From positions 7,668,501-7,732,500 of the forward strand of contig NZ_CP041360.1 in NCBI RefSeq assembly GCF_006965485.1: a stretch of DNA of 64,000 bases. The letters are read 5' to 3'. A program made the position numbers and the translations under genes. The notes under the pieces are model-generated. The model was not told the DNA's origin, did not search any database, and was given only the letters and a program-made list of their open reading frames with translations. Each line of letters opens with the position of its first letter. Within the stretch, counting starts at the first letter, position 1. Below, one piece after another: positions 9,092 through 17,954 of the stretch. The stretch comes from Spirosoma sp. KCTC 42546. Its GTDB lineage: Bacteria; Bacteroidota; Bacteroidia; Cytophagales; Spirosomataceae.

Positions 9092-9283
9092 GATGAAGGT
9101 TGTTTAGCTGCAGTCAACATATATACGTAAAAATAGCCTCCTAACCCTGCAACCTGAATACTATTGAGCGAGTGGGCTAAAAATCAACGACTTAGGCAAC
9201 AATACCAATAATTCAATATACTCTTCTCACAAACAACCTGCTAGCTTGATTCGTTATACGTTTATACCCACCACCTCATACGC

Positions 9284-10195
9284 ATGAATCAAACAGTTTT
9301 GATTACAGGAGGTACCGGCTCAATTGGCCGTCGCCTAACTCAATTACTTCAACAGGAAGGCTACCAGGTGTCGTTGTTAAGTCGGTCACAAAAGAACATT
9401 CCCGATGTGCGTGTGTACCAATGGGACGTCAAAAAGGGGCACATCGACCCACAAGCCATTCGTACAGCCAACCATATTATTCACTTAGCGGGGGAAGGTA
9501 TTGCCGATGGGCGTTGGACTGACCAACGCAAGGAAGAAATCATAAGCAGCCGTACGCAGTCTACCGAACTCTTAGCCGAAGCGCTACGTACCAATAAACA
9601 CCAGGTTAAGTCGTTCATTGGAGCCTCGGCCATTGGCTATTATGGGGGCGATACCGGCGACCGACCCCTGAATGAGAGTAATGTAGGAGGCAGTGATTTT
9701 CTGGCTCAGGCAGTACGGGCCTGGGAGCGCTCGGAAGAGGAGGTCGCATCCTTGGGAATTCGTACCGTGAAGCTGCGAATTGGGGTTGTCCTGATGAAAG
9801 ACGGTGGCGCTTTACCCAAATTAGTCCAACCCGTTCGGTTGGGTGCAGGGGCTCCCATTGGATCAGGTCAGCAGTATATTTCATGGATTCATCTCGATGA
9901 CCTGTGTCGGCTGTTTATCAAGGCCCTTTCCGATCCATCGTGGCAGGGAGTTTACAACGCCGTTGCCCCAAATCCGGTCACCAATGAAACCCTGACTCGA
10001 GCCATCGCTCAGGTACTCCATAAGCCTATGTTACTGCCTAACATTCCTGCTTTTGCCATTAAGTTGCTCTATGGTGAAATGGCTATTGTTGTTACAGGCG
10101 GTAACTATGTATTGAACAAACGTATTGCCGAGGAGACCAACTTTACCTACCAGTATTCGGACTTGGGTAGGGCGTTGGAGAGTTTACTCATGTAG
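9284..10195 (+). CDS. TIGR01777-family NAD(P)-dependent epimerase
   Basis: A 303-residue short-chain dehydrogenase-like protein of the SDR39U1 (TIGR01777) family. The nucleotide-binding motif GGTGSIG is at residues 8-14. The family signature LAGEGIADGRWTDQRKEEI follows at about 68, then GASAIGYYG with the catalytic-type Tyr and a C-terminal DUF1731-like end. The true substrate of the family is not established. It is a lone plus-strand gene between two divergent units. A 42-base perfect palindrome begins at its stop codon and probably ends transcription from both sides. Confidence 0.88.
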   Translation: MNQTVLITGGTGSIGRRLTQLLQQEGYQVSLLSRSQKNIPDVRVYQWDVKKGHIDPQAIRTANHIIHLAGEGIADGRWTDQRKEEIISSRTQSTELLAEALRTNKHQVKSFIGASAIGYYGGDTGDRPLNESNVGGSDFLAQAVRAWERSEEEVASLGIRTVKLRIGVVLMKDGGALPKLVQPVRLGAGAPIGSGQQYISWIHLDDLCRLFIKALSDPSWQGVYNAVAPNPVTNETLTRAIAQVLHKPMLLPNIPAFAIKLLYGEMAIVVTGGNYVLNKRIAEETNFTYQYSDLGRALESLLM

Positions 10196-10232
10196 CGTGG
10201 CCGGGCTGGTGCACCAGCCCGGCCACGCTACA
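10191..10232. terminator. 42-base perfect palindrome between convergent genes
   Basis: The left arm begins TGTAGCGTGGCCGGGCTGG and the right arm is its exact complement, with no loop bases. It overlaps the stop codon of the epimerase and ends 3 bases before the stop of the converging enolase-family gene. It has no U-tract, so it may be a bidirectional terminator or a structural repeat. It shares the GTA...TAC ends with the hairpins at 13915 and 52558. Confidence 0.55.
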
Positions 10233-10235
10233 TAC

Positions 10236-11660
10236 TTAACTCCACTCCCGATCGGCAGAATCTTTCGTGTTCCACACGTCGGTAGGCGCAAACCAGGTGC
10301 CTCCTTTTTTGAGGAATTTCTTGGCAACTTCCTCATTCAGCTCGACACCCAGGCCCGGCTTCTCAGGAACGCGCACAAATCCTTTCTCAACGATAGGCTT
10401 CATCCCTGTGACCAGGTCCTCCCAACCATTCACATCAACGCCGTGGTGTTCCAGCGCCACGAAATTCTCGGTAGCAGCCGCGCAATGCACGTTCGCCATC
10501 ATCGAAATCGGCGAACCAGCAAAGTGCATGGCCATAGGAATACCTTTTTCTTCAGCATAGTCGCCAATCTTTTTGGTTTCCAGCAAACCGCCCGATGAGG
10601 CCAAATCCGGGTGAATCATATCAATGGCTTTCGCATCGATCAACTTGATAAATCCTTCTTTGAGGTAGATATCTTCGCCGGTTAGCGTTGGCGTATCGAT
10701 GGCGTCAGAAATTTGTTTCCATTGATCCGTATAGAACCAGGGCACAAGGTCTTCGAGCCAGGCCAGTCGGAATGGCTCCATGGCTTTCCCGATCTGAATG
10801 GCTGTATTCACGTCGAAGTGACCAAAGTGGTCGGCAGCTAACGGCGTATCGTAACCCACAATATCACGCACTTTGCCCACGTGCTCCACGAGCCGGTCCA
10901 AGCCTTTTTTCGTGACCTGAATACGCGTAAACGGGTGTTTTGTATTGGCATAGTTACCCAGCTTACCGGGCTCCGAATCGTTCCACTGCTTTTTTACGCT
11001 CCAGTTATTGGCGTTTACCAGCATACCTGGCTGATCGGCCAGCATACCGATACCGAAATCCATTTTCAGGAATGTGTATCCCTGATCCCGGCGTTTCTTC
11101 ATATTCTCAGCAAAACCTTCATAGGTATCCGCTTCGGGTGTATCGGCATATAAGCGGATGAAGTCACGGTATTTACCACCGAGGAGTTGATAAGCGGGCA
11201 CATTGTACGCCTTTCCGGCCAGATCCCAAAGTGCCATTTCAACACCACAGACACCACCAGCCGCGCGGCTTTGTCCGCCAAACTGCTTGATCTGCTTAAA
11301 AATCTGCTCCACATTACACGGATTCTTGCCCAGTAATCGACTTTTCAGCATGAGCGCGTAGTTGGCACTGGCACCGTCACGCACTTCGCCCCAGCCAACC
11401 AGGCCCTGATTGGTATCAATCCGGATGATCGGACTGCTGAATGGGACACCCTGTAAAATGGCAACCCGCATATCCGTAATTTTCAATTCCGAGGGTTTGG
11501 CGTACCGACTTACTTTCTGGGTGATAAATTCCAGTTCCTGGTCCGGCGATTTATCGAACATAAGACCGAGCGATAAGCCCCCTAATCCGGCTTTACGGAA
11601 AAAGTCGCGTCGATCGGAGGTGCTGTCGGGGGAAGACAAGCGGGAGAAACTATTTTTCAT
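10236..11660 (-). CDS. Tat-exported mandelate racemase/muconate lactonizing enzyme-family protein
   Basis: A 474-residue enolase-superfamily protein. The N-terminus carries a twin-arginine signal (DRRDFFRKAGLGGLSLGL, residues 16-33). The capping domain spans about 60-190 (GWGEVRDGA). The barrel holds KMDFGIG, the metal-binding acids in AADHFG, WLEDLVPW and TGEDIY, and a final AMHFAGSP segment. The family abstracts a proton next to a carboxylate in sugar acids or related compounds; the exact substrate cannot be read here. It is divergent from the RraA-like pair with 264 bases between, which suggests a common substrate or regulation. Confidence 0.82.
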   Translation of the reverse strand: MKNSFSRLSSPDSTSDRRDFFRKAGLGGLSLGLMFDKSPDQELEFITQKVSRYAKPSELKITDMRVAILQGVPFSSPIIRIDTNQGLVGWGEVRDGASANYALMLKSRLLGKNPCNVEQIFKQIKQFGGQSRAAGGVCGVEMALWDLAGKAYNVPAYQLLGGKYRDFIRLYADTPEADTYEGFAENMKKRRDQGYTFLKMDFGIGMLADQPGMLVNANNWSVKKQWNDSEPGKLGNYANTKHPFTRIQVTKKGLDRLVEHVGKVRDIVGYDTPLAADHFGHFDVNTAIQIGKAMEPFRLAWLEDLVPWFYTDQWKQISDAIDTPTLTGEDIYLKEGFIKLIDAKAIDMIHPDLASSGGLLETKKIGDYAEEKGIPMAMHFAGSPISMMANVHCAAATENFVALEHHGVDVNGWEDLVTGMKPIVEKGFVRVPEKPGLGVELNEEVAKKFLKKGGTWFAPTDVWNTKDSADREWS

Positions 11661-11924
11661 GGCAAAAATTGAGGGGTTTAAGGCGATTCAAACAGAATTT
11701 TCAGAATAAGTTGGCGGCTATGTTCTGGCAACCTGATACTAAAGTATGGGTAAGCTTATTCGATTAATCTGATAGTTATATAAGTTGATTAATGCCAGTA
11801 TTTTACTTATGCTACAGTCTTTTTGCTTAGAATTCCTATTAACCCCTTCGTTTCCTAGTGGAAAAACTGATTCCACCCACGCGCTGGCATTGGTTTGATT
11901 AAACCTTCAACTCTCCATAAAGCA

Positions 11925-12863
11925 ATGACAAAGAGAACATTCCTCGTAGTAACAGCCATCGCCCTTTCGGTAAGTTTTTTTGCCCAGGCCCAACGGGTAG
12001 GCTCATCGCCGGAATACATTACCGCCTTAACCTCAAACTGGAAAGGCGAACGATTCCCCGACGGACGGCCCAAAATACCCGATATTGTTTTGGAGCGGCT
12101 ACAGAATTGCACGCTGGAACAGATCTGGGGCTATTTAGGCAAAAAAGGCTACCGTAATCAGGTCGAAAAAGACTGGGTCATTCTTAAACCCGGCGAAACA
12201 ATGACCGGGCGGGCCGTTACTGCTCAGTTCATGCCCACCCGGCCCGACCTCGACAGTCTGGTCAGGGCGCAGGGAAAAGCCGAAGGCCGTTCGCAAAAAG
12301 GAGGCATTAACATCTGGCCAATCGACATCTTAACAAAGGGTGATATCTACGTGGCAGATGGCTATGGTAAGATTAAAGACGGGACGCTGATTGGATCGAG
12401 TCTTGGGAATGCTATTTATGGCAAGACAGGAAAGGGGGTTGTTTTTTACGGATCTGTCCGGGATATGCAGGAACTAAAAGACACAAAAGGGTTCAATGCC
12501 TGGGTAAAAGGGCATGATCCTTCTTATATCAAAGACATGACACCTACCTCCATCAACGCCCCTATTCGTATTGGTGAGGTAACTGTATTGCCCGGCGACG
12601 CCGTGTTTGCCAATGAATACGGAACGGTATTTATTCCGGCTCACCTGGTGGAAGGACTGGTATCGGCATCTGAAATGACAGCCCTGCGTGACGAGTTTGA
12701 ACGGGTACTCCTCCAGCAAGGTAAATACCCATCGGGCGAAATTCACGGCGACTGGTCGGATAAAATAAAAGGAGAGTTCAGAACCTGGGTTGGCAAGTAC
12801 CCAAAAAAGTTAGCTATCACCCAGAAAGATGTAGATGCTTATCTGGCAAAAGAGGGACATTAA
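11925..12863 (+). CDS. Secreted RraA-like protein, first of a tandem pair
   Basis: A 312-residue protein from ATG 11925; a TTG at 11895 would lengthen it but would spoil the signal peptide (VVTAIALSVSFFAQA). The RraA fold is recognisable: GRAVTAQFMPTRPD, then GDIYVADGYGKIKDG, LGNAIYGKTGKGVVFYGSVRD with the Arg-Asp pair used by HMG aldolases, and VLPGDAVFANEYGTVFIPAH. RraA-fold proteins act as 4-hydroxy-4-methyl-2-oxoglutarate aldolases or RNase E inhibitors. An exported version is more likely an aldolase or lyase. It is about 120 bases upstream of its paralogue. Confidence 0.8.
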   Translation: MTKRTFLVVTAIALSVSFFAQAQRVGSSPEYITALTSNWKGERFPDGRPKIPDIVLERLQNCTLEQIWGYLGKKGYRNQVEKDWVILKPGETMTGRAVTAQFMPTRPDLDSLVRAQGKAEGRSQKGGINIWPIDILTKGDIYVADGYGKIKDGTLIGSSLGNAIYGKTGKGVVFYGSVRDMQELKDTKGFNAWVKGHDPSYIKDMTPTSINAPIRIGEVTVLPGDAVFANEYGTVFIPAHLVEGLVSASEMTALRDEFERVLLQQGKYPSGEIHGDWSDKIKGEFRTWVGKYPKKLAITQKDVDAYLAKEGH

Positions 12864-12867
12864 GTTG

Positions 12868-12961
12868 TTTTAAACACAGAGACACGGAGATAAACACAGA
12901 GTAAACTGAGTTTTTTTCTCAATGCTCTCTGTGTTTTTTCTCCGTGTCTCTGTGTTTAAAA
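12868..12961. repeat. Inverted repeat with decamer arms (AAACACAGAG)
   Basis: The left arm is TTTTAAACACAGAGACACGG and onward to 12901; the right arm at 12927-12961 is its near-perfect complement over about 34 bases. Each arm is itself a short tandem repeat of AAACACAGAG-like decamers. It fills the gap between the two RraA-like genes and may attenuate read-through, although both genes probably belong to one unit. Confidence 0.7.
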
Positions 12962-12984
12962 TCTATTAATCAAATTTCAACCTA

Positions 12985-13914
12985 ATGAACAGTAAGTACG
13001 CCGTCTTCTTAGTAACACTGTCTCTATTTATTACAGGCGCTTCGCTCGCACAAACCATTCCCAAAGACGAGTTGGTTTTTTTAACCTCTGAGTGGAAAGG
13101 CGAACGGTTCCCCGATGGGCGGCCCAAAATTTCGGATGACTTGGTGGAACGAGCCAAACACATTGGTATCGATGATGCCTGGACGGTCTTAAAAAATGAA
13201 GGCTATACCAATCAATTTGAAGGTAACTGGAAACTGATTCAGAACGATGTAGCCGTAACCGGGCGGGCTGTAACGGCCATGTTCATGCCCAGCCGACCTG
13301 ATGTTGAAAAAACGATTAAAGAACGGGGCATTACAAAACAGGGACGAAAAGGTAATACCAATACCTGGCCAATTGAAACCCTTACCAAAGGCGACGTCTA
13401 CGTAGCCGATGCGTTCGGCAAAATTGGCGGAGGAACCCTGATGGGTGCGACTTTAGGCAATGCCATTTTCAGTAAAACAGGCAACGGGGTCGTGTTTAAC
13501 GGAGCGGCAAGAGACCTACAGGAATTACAGAACATAAAGGGATTCAACGCCTTTGTCCGCGATTTCCACCCCTCCTTTCTGGAAGAAATGGTGTTGATGG
13601 GGCTAAACACCCCAATACGAATCGGTAATGTAATGGTACTGCCGGGCGATCTGGTAATTGCTCAACGGGAAGGTGTGTTGTTCGTGCCTGCCCACATGGC
13701 CGAACAGGTTGTCAGCACCGCCGAGTTTGTGACCCGCAAGGATCAATTTGGCTTTGAAACGGTTAAATCCGGGAAATACACAACCGGCCAGATCGACAGC
13801 CAGTGGACAGATGAAATCAAAACAGACTTCCTGAGATGGCTTGGTCAACACCCAGAACTCGGGAAAATGACCCGGCCGGAATTAGATAAAGTCATGAGTA
13901 AACGAACGTGGTGA
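12985..13914 (+). CDS. Secreted RraA-like protein, second of a tandem pair
   Basis: A 309-residue paralogue of the preceding protein with its own signal peptide (VTLSLFITGASLAQ). All the same blocks are present: SEWKGERFPDGRPKI near the N-terminus, GRAVTAMFMPSRPD, GDVYVADAFGKIGGG, GNGVVFNGAARDLQ with the Arg-Asp pair, and VLPGDLVIAQREGVLFVPAH. The N-terminal WKGERFPDGRPK block is also in the first copy and is outside the core RraA fold, so it marks a subfamily. The pair likely arose by tandem duplication and then diverged. Confidence 0.8.
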   Translation: MNSKYAVFLVTLSLFITGASLAQTIPKDELVFLTSEWKGERFPDGRPKISDDLVERAKHIGIDDAWTVLKNEGYTNQFEGNWKLIQNDVAVTGRAVTAMFMPSRPDVEKTIKERGITKQGRKGNTNTWPIETLTKGDVYVADAFGKIGGGTLMGATLGNAIFSKTGNGVVFNGAARDLQELQNIKGFNAFVRDFHPSFLEEMVLMGLNTPIRIGNVMVLPGDLVIAQREGVLFVPAHMAEQVVSTAEFVTRKDQFGFETVKSGKYTTGQIDSQWTDEIKTDFLRWLGQHPELGKMTRPELDKVMSKRTW

Positions 13915-13943
13915 GTAGTACCGACCGGGACGGTCGGTACTAC
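13915..13943. repeat. Hairpin with GTA...TAC ends
   Basis: The stem GTAGTACCGACCG pairs perfectly with CGGTCGGTACTAC around a 3-base loop. It starts immediately after the stop codon at 13912-13914 and directly adjoins the terminator at 13944. Confidence 0.6.
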
Positions 13944-13980
13944 AAAAAAGGCTTCCGCTGATTCAGCGGAAGCCTTTTTT
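13944..13980. terminator. Bidirectional rho-independent terminator
   Basis: AAAAAAGGCTTCCGCTGA pairs with TCAGCGGAAGCCTTTTTT around one base. The A-tract and T-tract make it work in both directions, ending the RraA pair on the plus strand and the foldase gene on the minus strand. Confidence 0.92.
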
Positions 13981-14001
13981 ATGTGAATCAAGATTTAATT
14001 C

Positions 14002-16122
14002 CTAATAGAACTTTGACCGGCGGTCTTCTACTTTAGCGGCTTCTTTGATAGCCTCGTTGATGTAGAAACTTACCCGTGAGGTGTTGTTTTGCTGAATTTG
14101 CGTTTTGTACATCGTGTAGTCAGCAACGGCGGGAGCAGGTGTTAAGGAAGCGGTTTCCATAATCAATACCCCACCTTCGCCAATGAACGGTTTCGAGCGT
14201 TTACCGGGCTTCAGACCGAACGCTTTACCAAGGGCAACAGGGTCAACACCTGCGCTGCGTAGGAAGCCCGTTGCCAGATTGATGTCTTCAGCCAGTTCAA
14301 CCAGAGCACCCGAACCATACTTCTCAGCAATGCTCTCCAGGGTTCCGCTGGCATTACCCAATTTACTGATGATCTGCTCGCCTTTCAGTTCATTCCGAAC
14401 CTTAGCGGTCAGCTCGTTGCGGTAATCGCTAACTTCTACTTTGTCTTTTTCCGTTTTGTTGGTCAACACAGCAATTACGTACTGATCACCTACTTCAAAC
14501 GGCTCCGAAACCGTATTCAGGTCCGTTTTGTCGTTGAATGCCCACCGAACAATCTGCCGAACTTCAGAGCCTGACAATGCATTGATCTGAGCAGCTCCTT
14601 CTGGAATTCGCTCAGCCGTAGCTACAACCAACGACTTATCTTCTTTTACTTTCGCATCAAACTCTTCTTTGCTATGTACATCCGATGCGAACTGGTCGGC
14701 TTTGCGAAGAGCCTCATCGCGGGTGGTCTGGCTAGGCGCAATTGTTTTACCGATAGCTGCAATCCGATAGAGCACGTTTGTTTTAGGCTGTGTTACTTTA
14801 ATGATGTGATAGCCAAACTCAGTTTCTACCAGACGAGGAATCAAGCCAGCCGAGGTAGCCCCAAATACAGCCGTTTCAAATGGTTTTACCATCTGGCCGT
14901 TGTTTTTGAAGTAACCCAAATCACCACCTGCCTGAGCCGAACCATCCTGGCTGTTGGCCTGCGCCAGTGCCTCAAAGCTAGCGCCACCCTGAATCTGCTT
15001 CAGGATGCCTTCTGCCTTACGCCGAGCCTCAGCCTTAGCCGAATCCGCCAGCCCTTTTGTCTGAATCAGGATATGGCTGGCACGAGCCGTAAAACTGGTG
15101 TCTTTCTTGGTACCGCCGTATTTGTAGATAAAATACGTATTGGCTTCGCGGAAGGGTCCATAAATACCCCCCGGTGTAAAGGTTGGGATAGCCGCCCGGA
15201 GTTGTTCGGGCATTTCACCCGCCGTTAGGTAGAGCGGCACACGAACGTCGCTGTTCTGCTGCGCAAACGTCGAATCATTCGTGGCAGCACCAAGGCCACG
15301 TGCCAATGATTTAATTTCCGTGTAGAGGGTAGCGCTATCTTCTTTAGACGGAGCCACCGAGAAGGTTACGTATTGAATCGAACGGCTGTCCGTACCCGGA
15401 TATTCGTCCTTGTGCTTATTGAGATAATCCTGCAACTGAGAGTCCGTTACCTTAACGGTTGTGTCGTTGATGGTATAGTATGGAACGAACAGGAACTTCA
15501 CATTCGCTTTCGAGTTCTGCGCCTGATATTCTTTCTGTGCTTCAGCCGTCGTTGCAAATACCGACATACGCATCAGCCCTTCATACTTATCACGAAGGCG
15601 ATTGGAGCTCAGATTTTTCTCAAAGCTAGCCCAGGCAGCCTGCTGTTGTACAGGCAAATTCTTTAAGCCTTTCAAGTAGCTGATAATAGAGCTTTTATCG
15701 AAAACACCCGTTTGGGGGTTCGTAAATGCCTGCCGAACAGCGGGGCTGATGTTATTACCCTGTACCATGTCGACAAGTTCTTCGGGCGAGACCTGCAAGC
15801 CAAGCTTATCGAATTCTTTCTGGTAGGCAATTTCGAACAGCATCTGATTCCAGGCTTGTTCACGAATCTGAACCATTTCCTGATCAGCAGGAGCACGGCC
15901 AGTTTGTTGTTCGTATTGCGCCCGGACTTCATCAACTTTCGCATTGAACTCCTGATAATCAATAGATTGACCGGCAATTTCGCCGACTTTTTGTTGATCT
16001 CCACCGAACAGCAAGCTACGGCCGCCGAGCAAATCTCCACCCACAATGAACAGGATCAAACTTACGGCAATAACGCCTACAGCCAGTCCTGAACGTTCCC
16101 TGATCTTATTAATGACAGACAT
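14002..16122 (-). CDS. PpiD-type periplasmic peptidyl-prolyl isomerase
   Basis: A 706-residue protein from ATG 16122 (MSVINKIRERSGL); the frame to 16239 adds 39 residues with no merit. It has one N-terminal membrane helix (LAVGVIAVSLILFIVGGDLL), a SurA_N-like chaperone region, and a parvulin domain at about 345-450 (ARASHILI, GGDLGYFKNNGQMVKPFE, FGYHIIKV). The C-terminal helical part is typical of PpiD. It is anchored in the inner membrane and helps fold outer-membrane proteins, of which this window encodes many. It ends at the bidirectional terminator. Confidence 0.88.
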   Translation of the reverse strand: MSVINKIRERSGLAVGVIAVSLILFIVGGDLLGGRSLLFGGDQQKVGEIAGQSIDYQEFNAKVDEVRAQYEQQTGRAPADQEMVQIREQAWNQMLFEIAYQKEFDKLGLQVSPEELVDMVQGNNISPAVRQAFTNPQTGVFDKSSIISYLKGLKNLPVQQQAAWASFEKNLSSNRLRDKYEGLMRMSVFATTAEAQKEYQAQNSKANVKFLFVPYYTINDTTVKVTDSQLQDYLNKHKDEYPGTDSRSIQYVTFSVAPSKEDSATLYTEIKSLARGLGAATNDSTFAQQNSDVRVPLYLTAGEMPEQLRAAIPTFTPGGIYGPFREANTYFIYKYGGTKKDTSFTARASHILIQTKGLADSAKAEARRKAEGILKQIQGGASFEALAQANSQDGSAQAGGDLGYFKNNGQMVKPFETAVFGATSAGLIPRLVETEFGYHIIKVTQPKTNVLYRIAAIGKTIAPSQTTRDEALRKADQFASDVHSKEEFDAKVKEDKSLVVATAERIPEGAAQINALSGSEVRQIVRWAFNDKTDLNTVSEPFEVGDQYVIAVLTNKTEKDKVEVSDYRNELTAKVRNELKGEQIISKLGNASGTLESIAEKYGSGALVELAEDINLATGFLRSAGVDPVALGKAFGLKPGKRSKPFIGEGGVLIMETASLTPAPAVADYTMYKTQIQQNNTSRVSFYINEAIKEAAKVEDRRSKFY

Positions 16123-16238
16123 TTCGCTTTTAACAGTCAATATTAGCCCGCAAAATAACAATTTTCCCTGTTCGAATACAAGTAAAAGCTGTACATCTGT
16201 CCCCAAAATTGAGGAGTTGGCTCCACAACCTCTAAACA

Positions 16239-16276
16239 AAAACGGTGCCGACTCTTGACAGAATTGGCACCGTTTT
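16239..16276. terminator. Terminator-like hairpin downstream of the coiled-coil lipoprotein gene
   Basis: AAAACGGTGCC pairs with GGCACCGTTTT around a 16-base loop. It lies downstream of the minus-strand gene ending at 16389 and upstream of the foldase start at 16122, so it separates the two units. Confidence 0.7.
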
Positions 16277-16300
16277 CAAAAACAGCGAATCTCTTTAAGG

Positions 16301-16387
16301 AAATGGATTATGTAAAATAGATAATGGATAACGGTAATTTTTGATTAGTAAGCCATTAGTCATTTCACATTATTCATTGTCCATTTA
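16301..16387. repeat. Degenerate heptamer inverted repeat
   Basis: The left arm begins AAATGGATTATGTAAAAT. The right arm ends CATTATTCATTGTCCATTT, whose complement reads AAATGGACAATGAATAATG. The arms are built of loose GNNNAAT-type heptamers, the same family as at 45791, 47383, 48923, 49366 and 57924. It stops one base before the stop codon of the lipoprotein gene. Confidence 0.6.
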
Positions 16388-16388
16388 G

Positions 16389-16937
16389 TTAGTTATCCTT
16401 CTTTAATTTATCGCCCGCTTTATCAAAGGCATCACCTATATCACGACCGGCACTTTTAAAGCCCGCTTTTACGTCTTTCCAGGCATCGGCGGTGGCATTT
16501 TTGGCTTTATCCATGTCGTTGGCTAACTCCTCCCGTTCAACTTCCAGCTTCGCTTTCTGACGCTCGGTTTCAGCCTTAGCCTTATCGCTCTGTTTATCTG
16601 CCTTTACTTTTAATTCATCAATTTTTGCATCCAGTTTATCCTTCTGGATCTTCATTTTAGCGACTGCTTCATCGCGTTCACGCTTAAAATCAGCGGATAG
16701 CTCATCCGATTTAGCATCAGCTTTATCGCCGGCTTCGTCCAAATTTTCTTTTGCTTTTTCGGTAGCATCTTTTGTATCCGCCGAGATCGCATCACCCGTT
16801 TTTTCCAGGGCATCTTCGGTTCGAGACTCTTTTTTACCATCTGAACCGCAAGCCTGCAACAACGCCAGCGATGCAACCAGCATCAGGGTACCTGCTACAT
16901 GTCTAAGTTGGGTCAAGATTAACTGGGGCTTTTTCAT
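16389..16937 (-). CDS. Coiled-coil lipoprotein
   Basis: A 182-residue protein from MKKPQL at 16937. A lipobox (SLALLQAC) places the lipidated Cys at about residue 30. The rest is highly charged and Lys/Ala/Glu/Asp-rich with heptad-like spacing, including the repeated motif DKAGDKAD and a late AGDKLKKDN. It resembles the long helical, YtxH- or apolipophorin-like stress proteins, but no family is certain. Such lipoproteins may bridge envelope layers. Flanked by a purine inverted repeat upstream and a heptamer repeat downstream. Confidence 0.65.
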   Translation of the reverse strand: MKKPQLILTQLRHVAGTLMLVASLALLQACGSDGKKESRTEDALEKTGDAISADTKDATEKAKENLDEAGDKADAKSDELSADFKRERDEAVAKMKIQKDKLDAKIDELKVKADKQSDKAKAETERQKAKLEVEREELANDMDKAKNATADAWKDVKAGFKSAGRDIGDAFDKAGDKLKKDN

Positions 16938-16990
16938 ACCGTTTCTGTGTAGTTTGATTTGTACCAACCCCGTTGGCAAAGGTCGTGCCA

Positions 16991-17160
16991 GAAAGAAGGG
17001 GGAGGAAAGGGAGGAAAGGGAGGAAAGGGAGGAAAGGGAGGAAAGGGAGGAAGGAGAAAAGGGACAAGAGGAAAACGAAAAAAGGGCTACTTTATAAATT
17101 ATCCTTCTTTCTCATCCCTTTCCTCCCCCTCCTCCCTTTCTTCCCACTCCTCTCTCTTTT
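16991..17160. repeat. Purine/pyrimidine inverted repeat with nonamer arm (GGGAGGAAA)
   Basis: Five perfect GGGAGGAAA nonamers run from 17000 to 17044, with a sixth altered copy after them. A pyrimidine arm of CCTTTCCTCC-type blocks occupies about 17103-17160. The arms can pair across about 50 bases. It fills the gap between the thioredoxin-fold gene and the lipoprotein gene. The same family recurs at 54978, 57000 and 59927. Confidence 0.8.
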
Positions 17161-17781
17161 TTACTTCCACTTAATAGCGCAGCCGATGGGTTTGGTAATG
17201 GGCGATTGTACAGGGCGGCCTCCTAACAGGCTACTAACGGCGTCATCGACGTACCGACGTTTTACACTGGCTTCGTCCTGCGGGTTATCGTCGATTGTAC
17301 CCACATATTCCAGGATAAACTGGCCATTTGTTTGCTTGAGTACATACACCTGTGGTGTACGGGTAGCACCAAATGCGCGAGCTGTAGCCTGCGTTTCATC
17401 AATCGTATACGCATACGGGAAGTTTTTATCCCGGGCGCGGGCTTTCATATTCTCGAACGAATCCTCCTCATAGGCAGTCGGATCATTAGGCATGATTGCC
17501 AGCACCGGATACCCCTGGGGTGAAAATTTTCGATCCAGGGCAATCAACCGGTCTTCGTACGTTTTCGAAAATGGGCAATGATTGCTAGAAAAAACGACGA
17601 TCAACCCTTTTTGGTCGCGGTAATCCGCCAGCGAAACACTACGCCCATCCACACTTTTCAGACGAAAATCGGCAACGGCATCCCCTAATGTATATCCTTT
17701 TGATTGGGCATGTATACCAGATAGCGCTGTTAGCATAAGAAGCGCTGTCAGAAGAACATGCATGTGTTTGTGAGTTTTCAC
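17161..17781 (-). CDS. Exported thioredoxin-fold (redoxin/AhpC-like) protein
   Basis: A 206-residue protein with a signal peptide (LLTALLMLTALSGIHAQ). The redoxin core has FRLKSVDGRSVSLADYRDQKG, then IVVFSSNHCPFS carrying a single Cys in the place of the thioredoxin CxxC, and the cis-Pro segment TRTPQVYVL. With only the first Cys it would act like a one-Cys peroxiredoxin or as a binding protein rather than a disulfide reductase. GTIDDNP and the final GCAIKW are common in this Bacteroidota subfamily. No partner is evident next to it. Confidence 0.8.
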   Translation of the reverse strand: MKTHKHMHVLLTALLMLTALSGIHAQSKGYTLGDAVADFRLKSVDGRSVSLADYRDQKGLIVVFSSNHCPFSKTYEDRLIALDRKFSPQGYPVLAIMPNDPTAYEEDSFENMKARARDKNFPYAYTIDETQATARAFGATRTPQVYVLKQTNGQFILEYVGTIDDNPQDEASVKRRYVDDAVSSLLGGRPVQSPITKPIGCAIKWK

Positions 17782-17954
17782 CGGATTATTCTTTTTTGGT
17801 TAGACAACAAATGCAGTATAAAGATTAGTTTACCGTGAATTTAGGCTTACCCGCTCAGTATCGTTACCGTTGCAACAAGCTACGGGCTTCAGTTGGCCAA
17901 AATGCCTTACTATACGTGCGACTAAGAAAACAGATCGGTATACATTTTTCTGAA

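Noticed and set aside
11895..11924. TTG start at 11895 for the first RraA-like gene
   Set aside because: It would put ten polar residues before a good signal peptide; ATG 11925 is the natural start.
16959..17473. Plus-strand frames through the GGGAGGAAA repeat
   Set aside because: Low-complexity Gly/Lys/Arg peptides from the tandem repeat, then antisense to the thioredoxin-fold gene.
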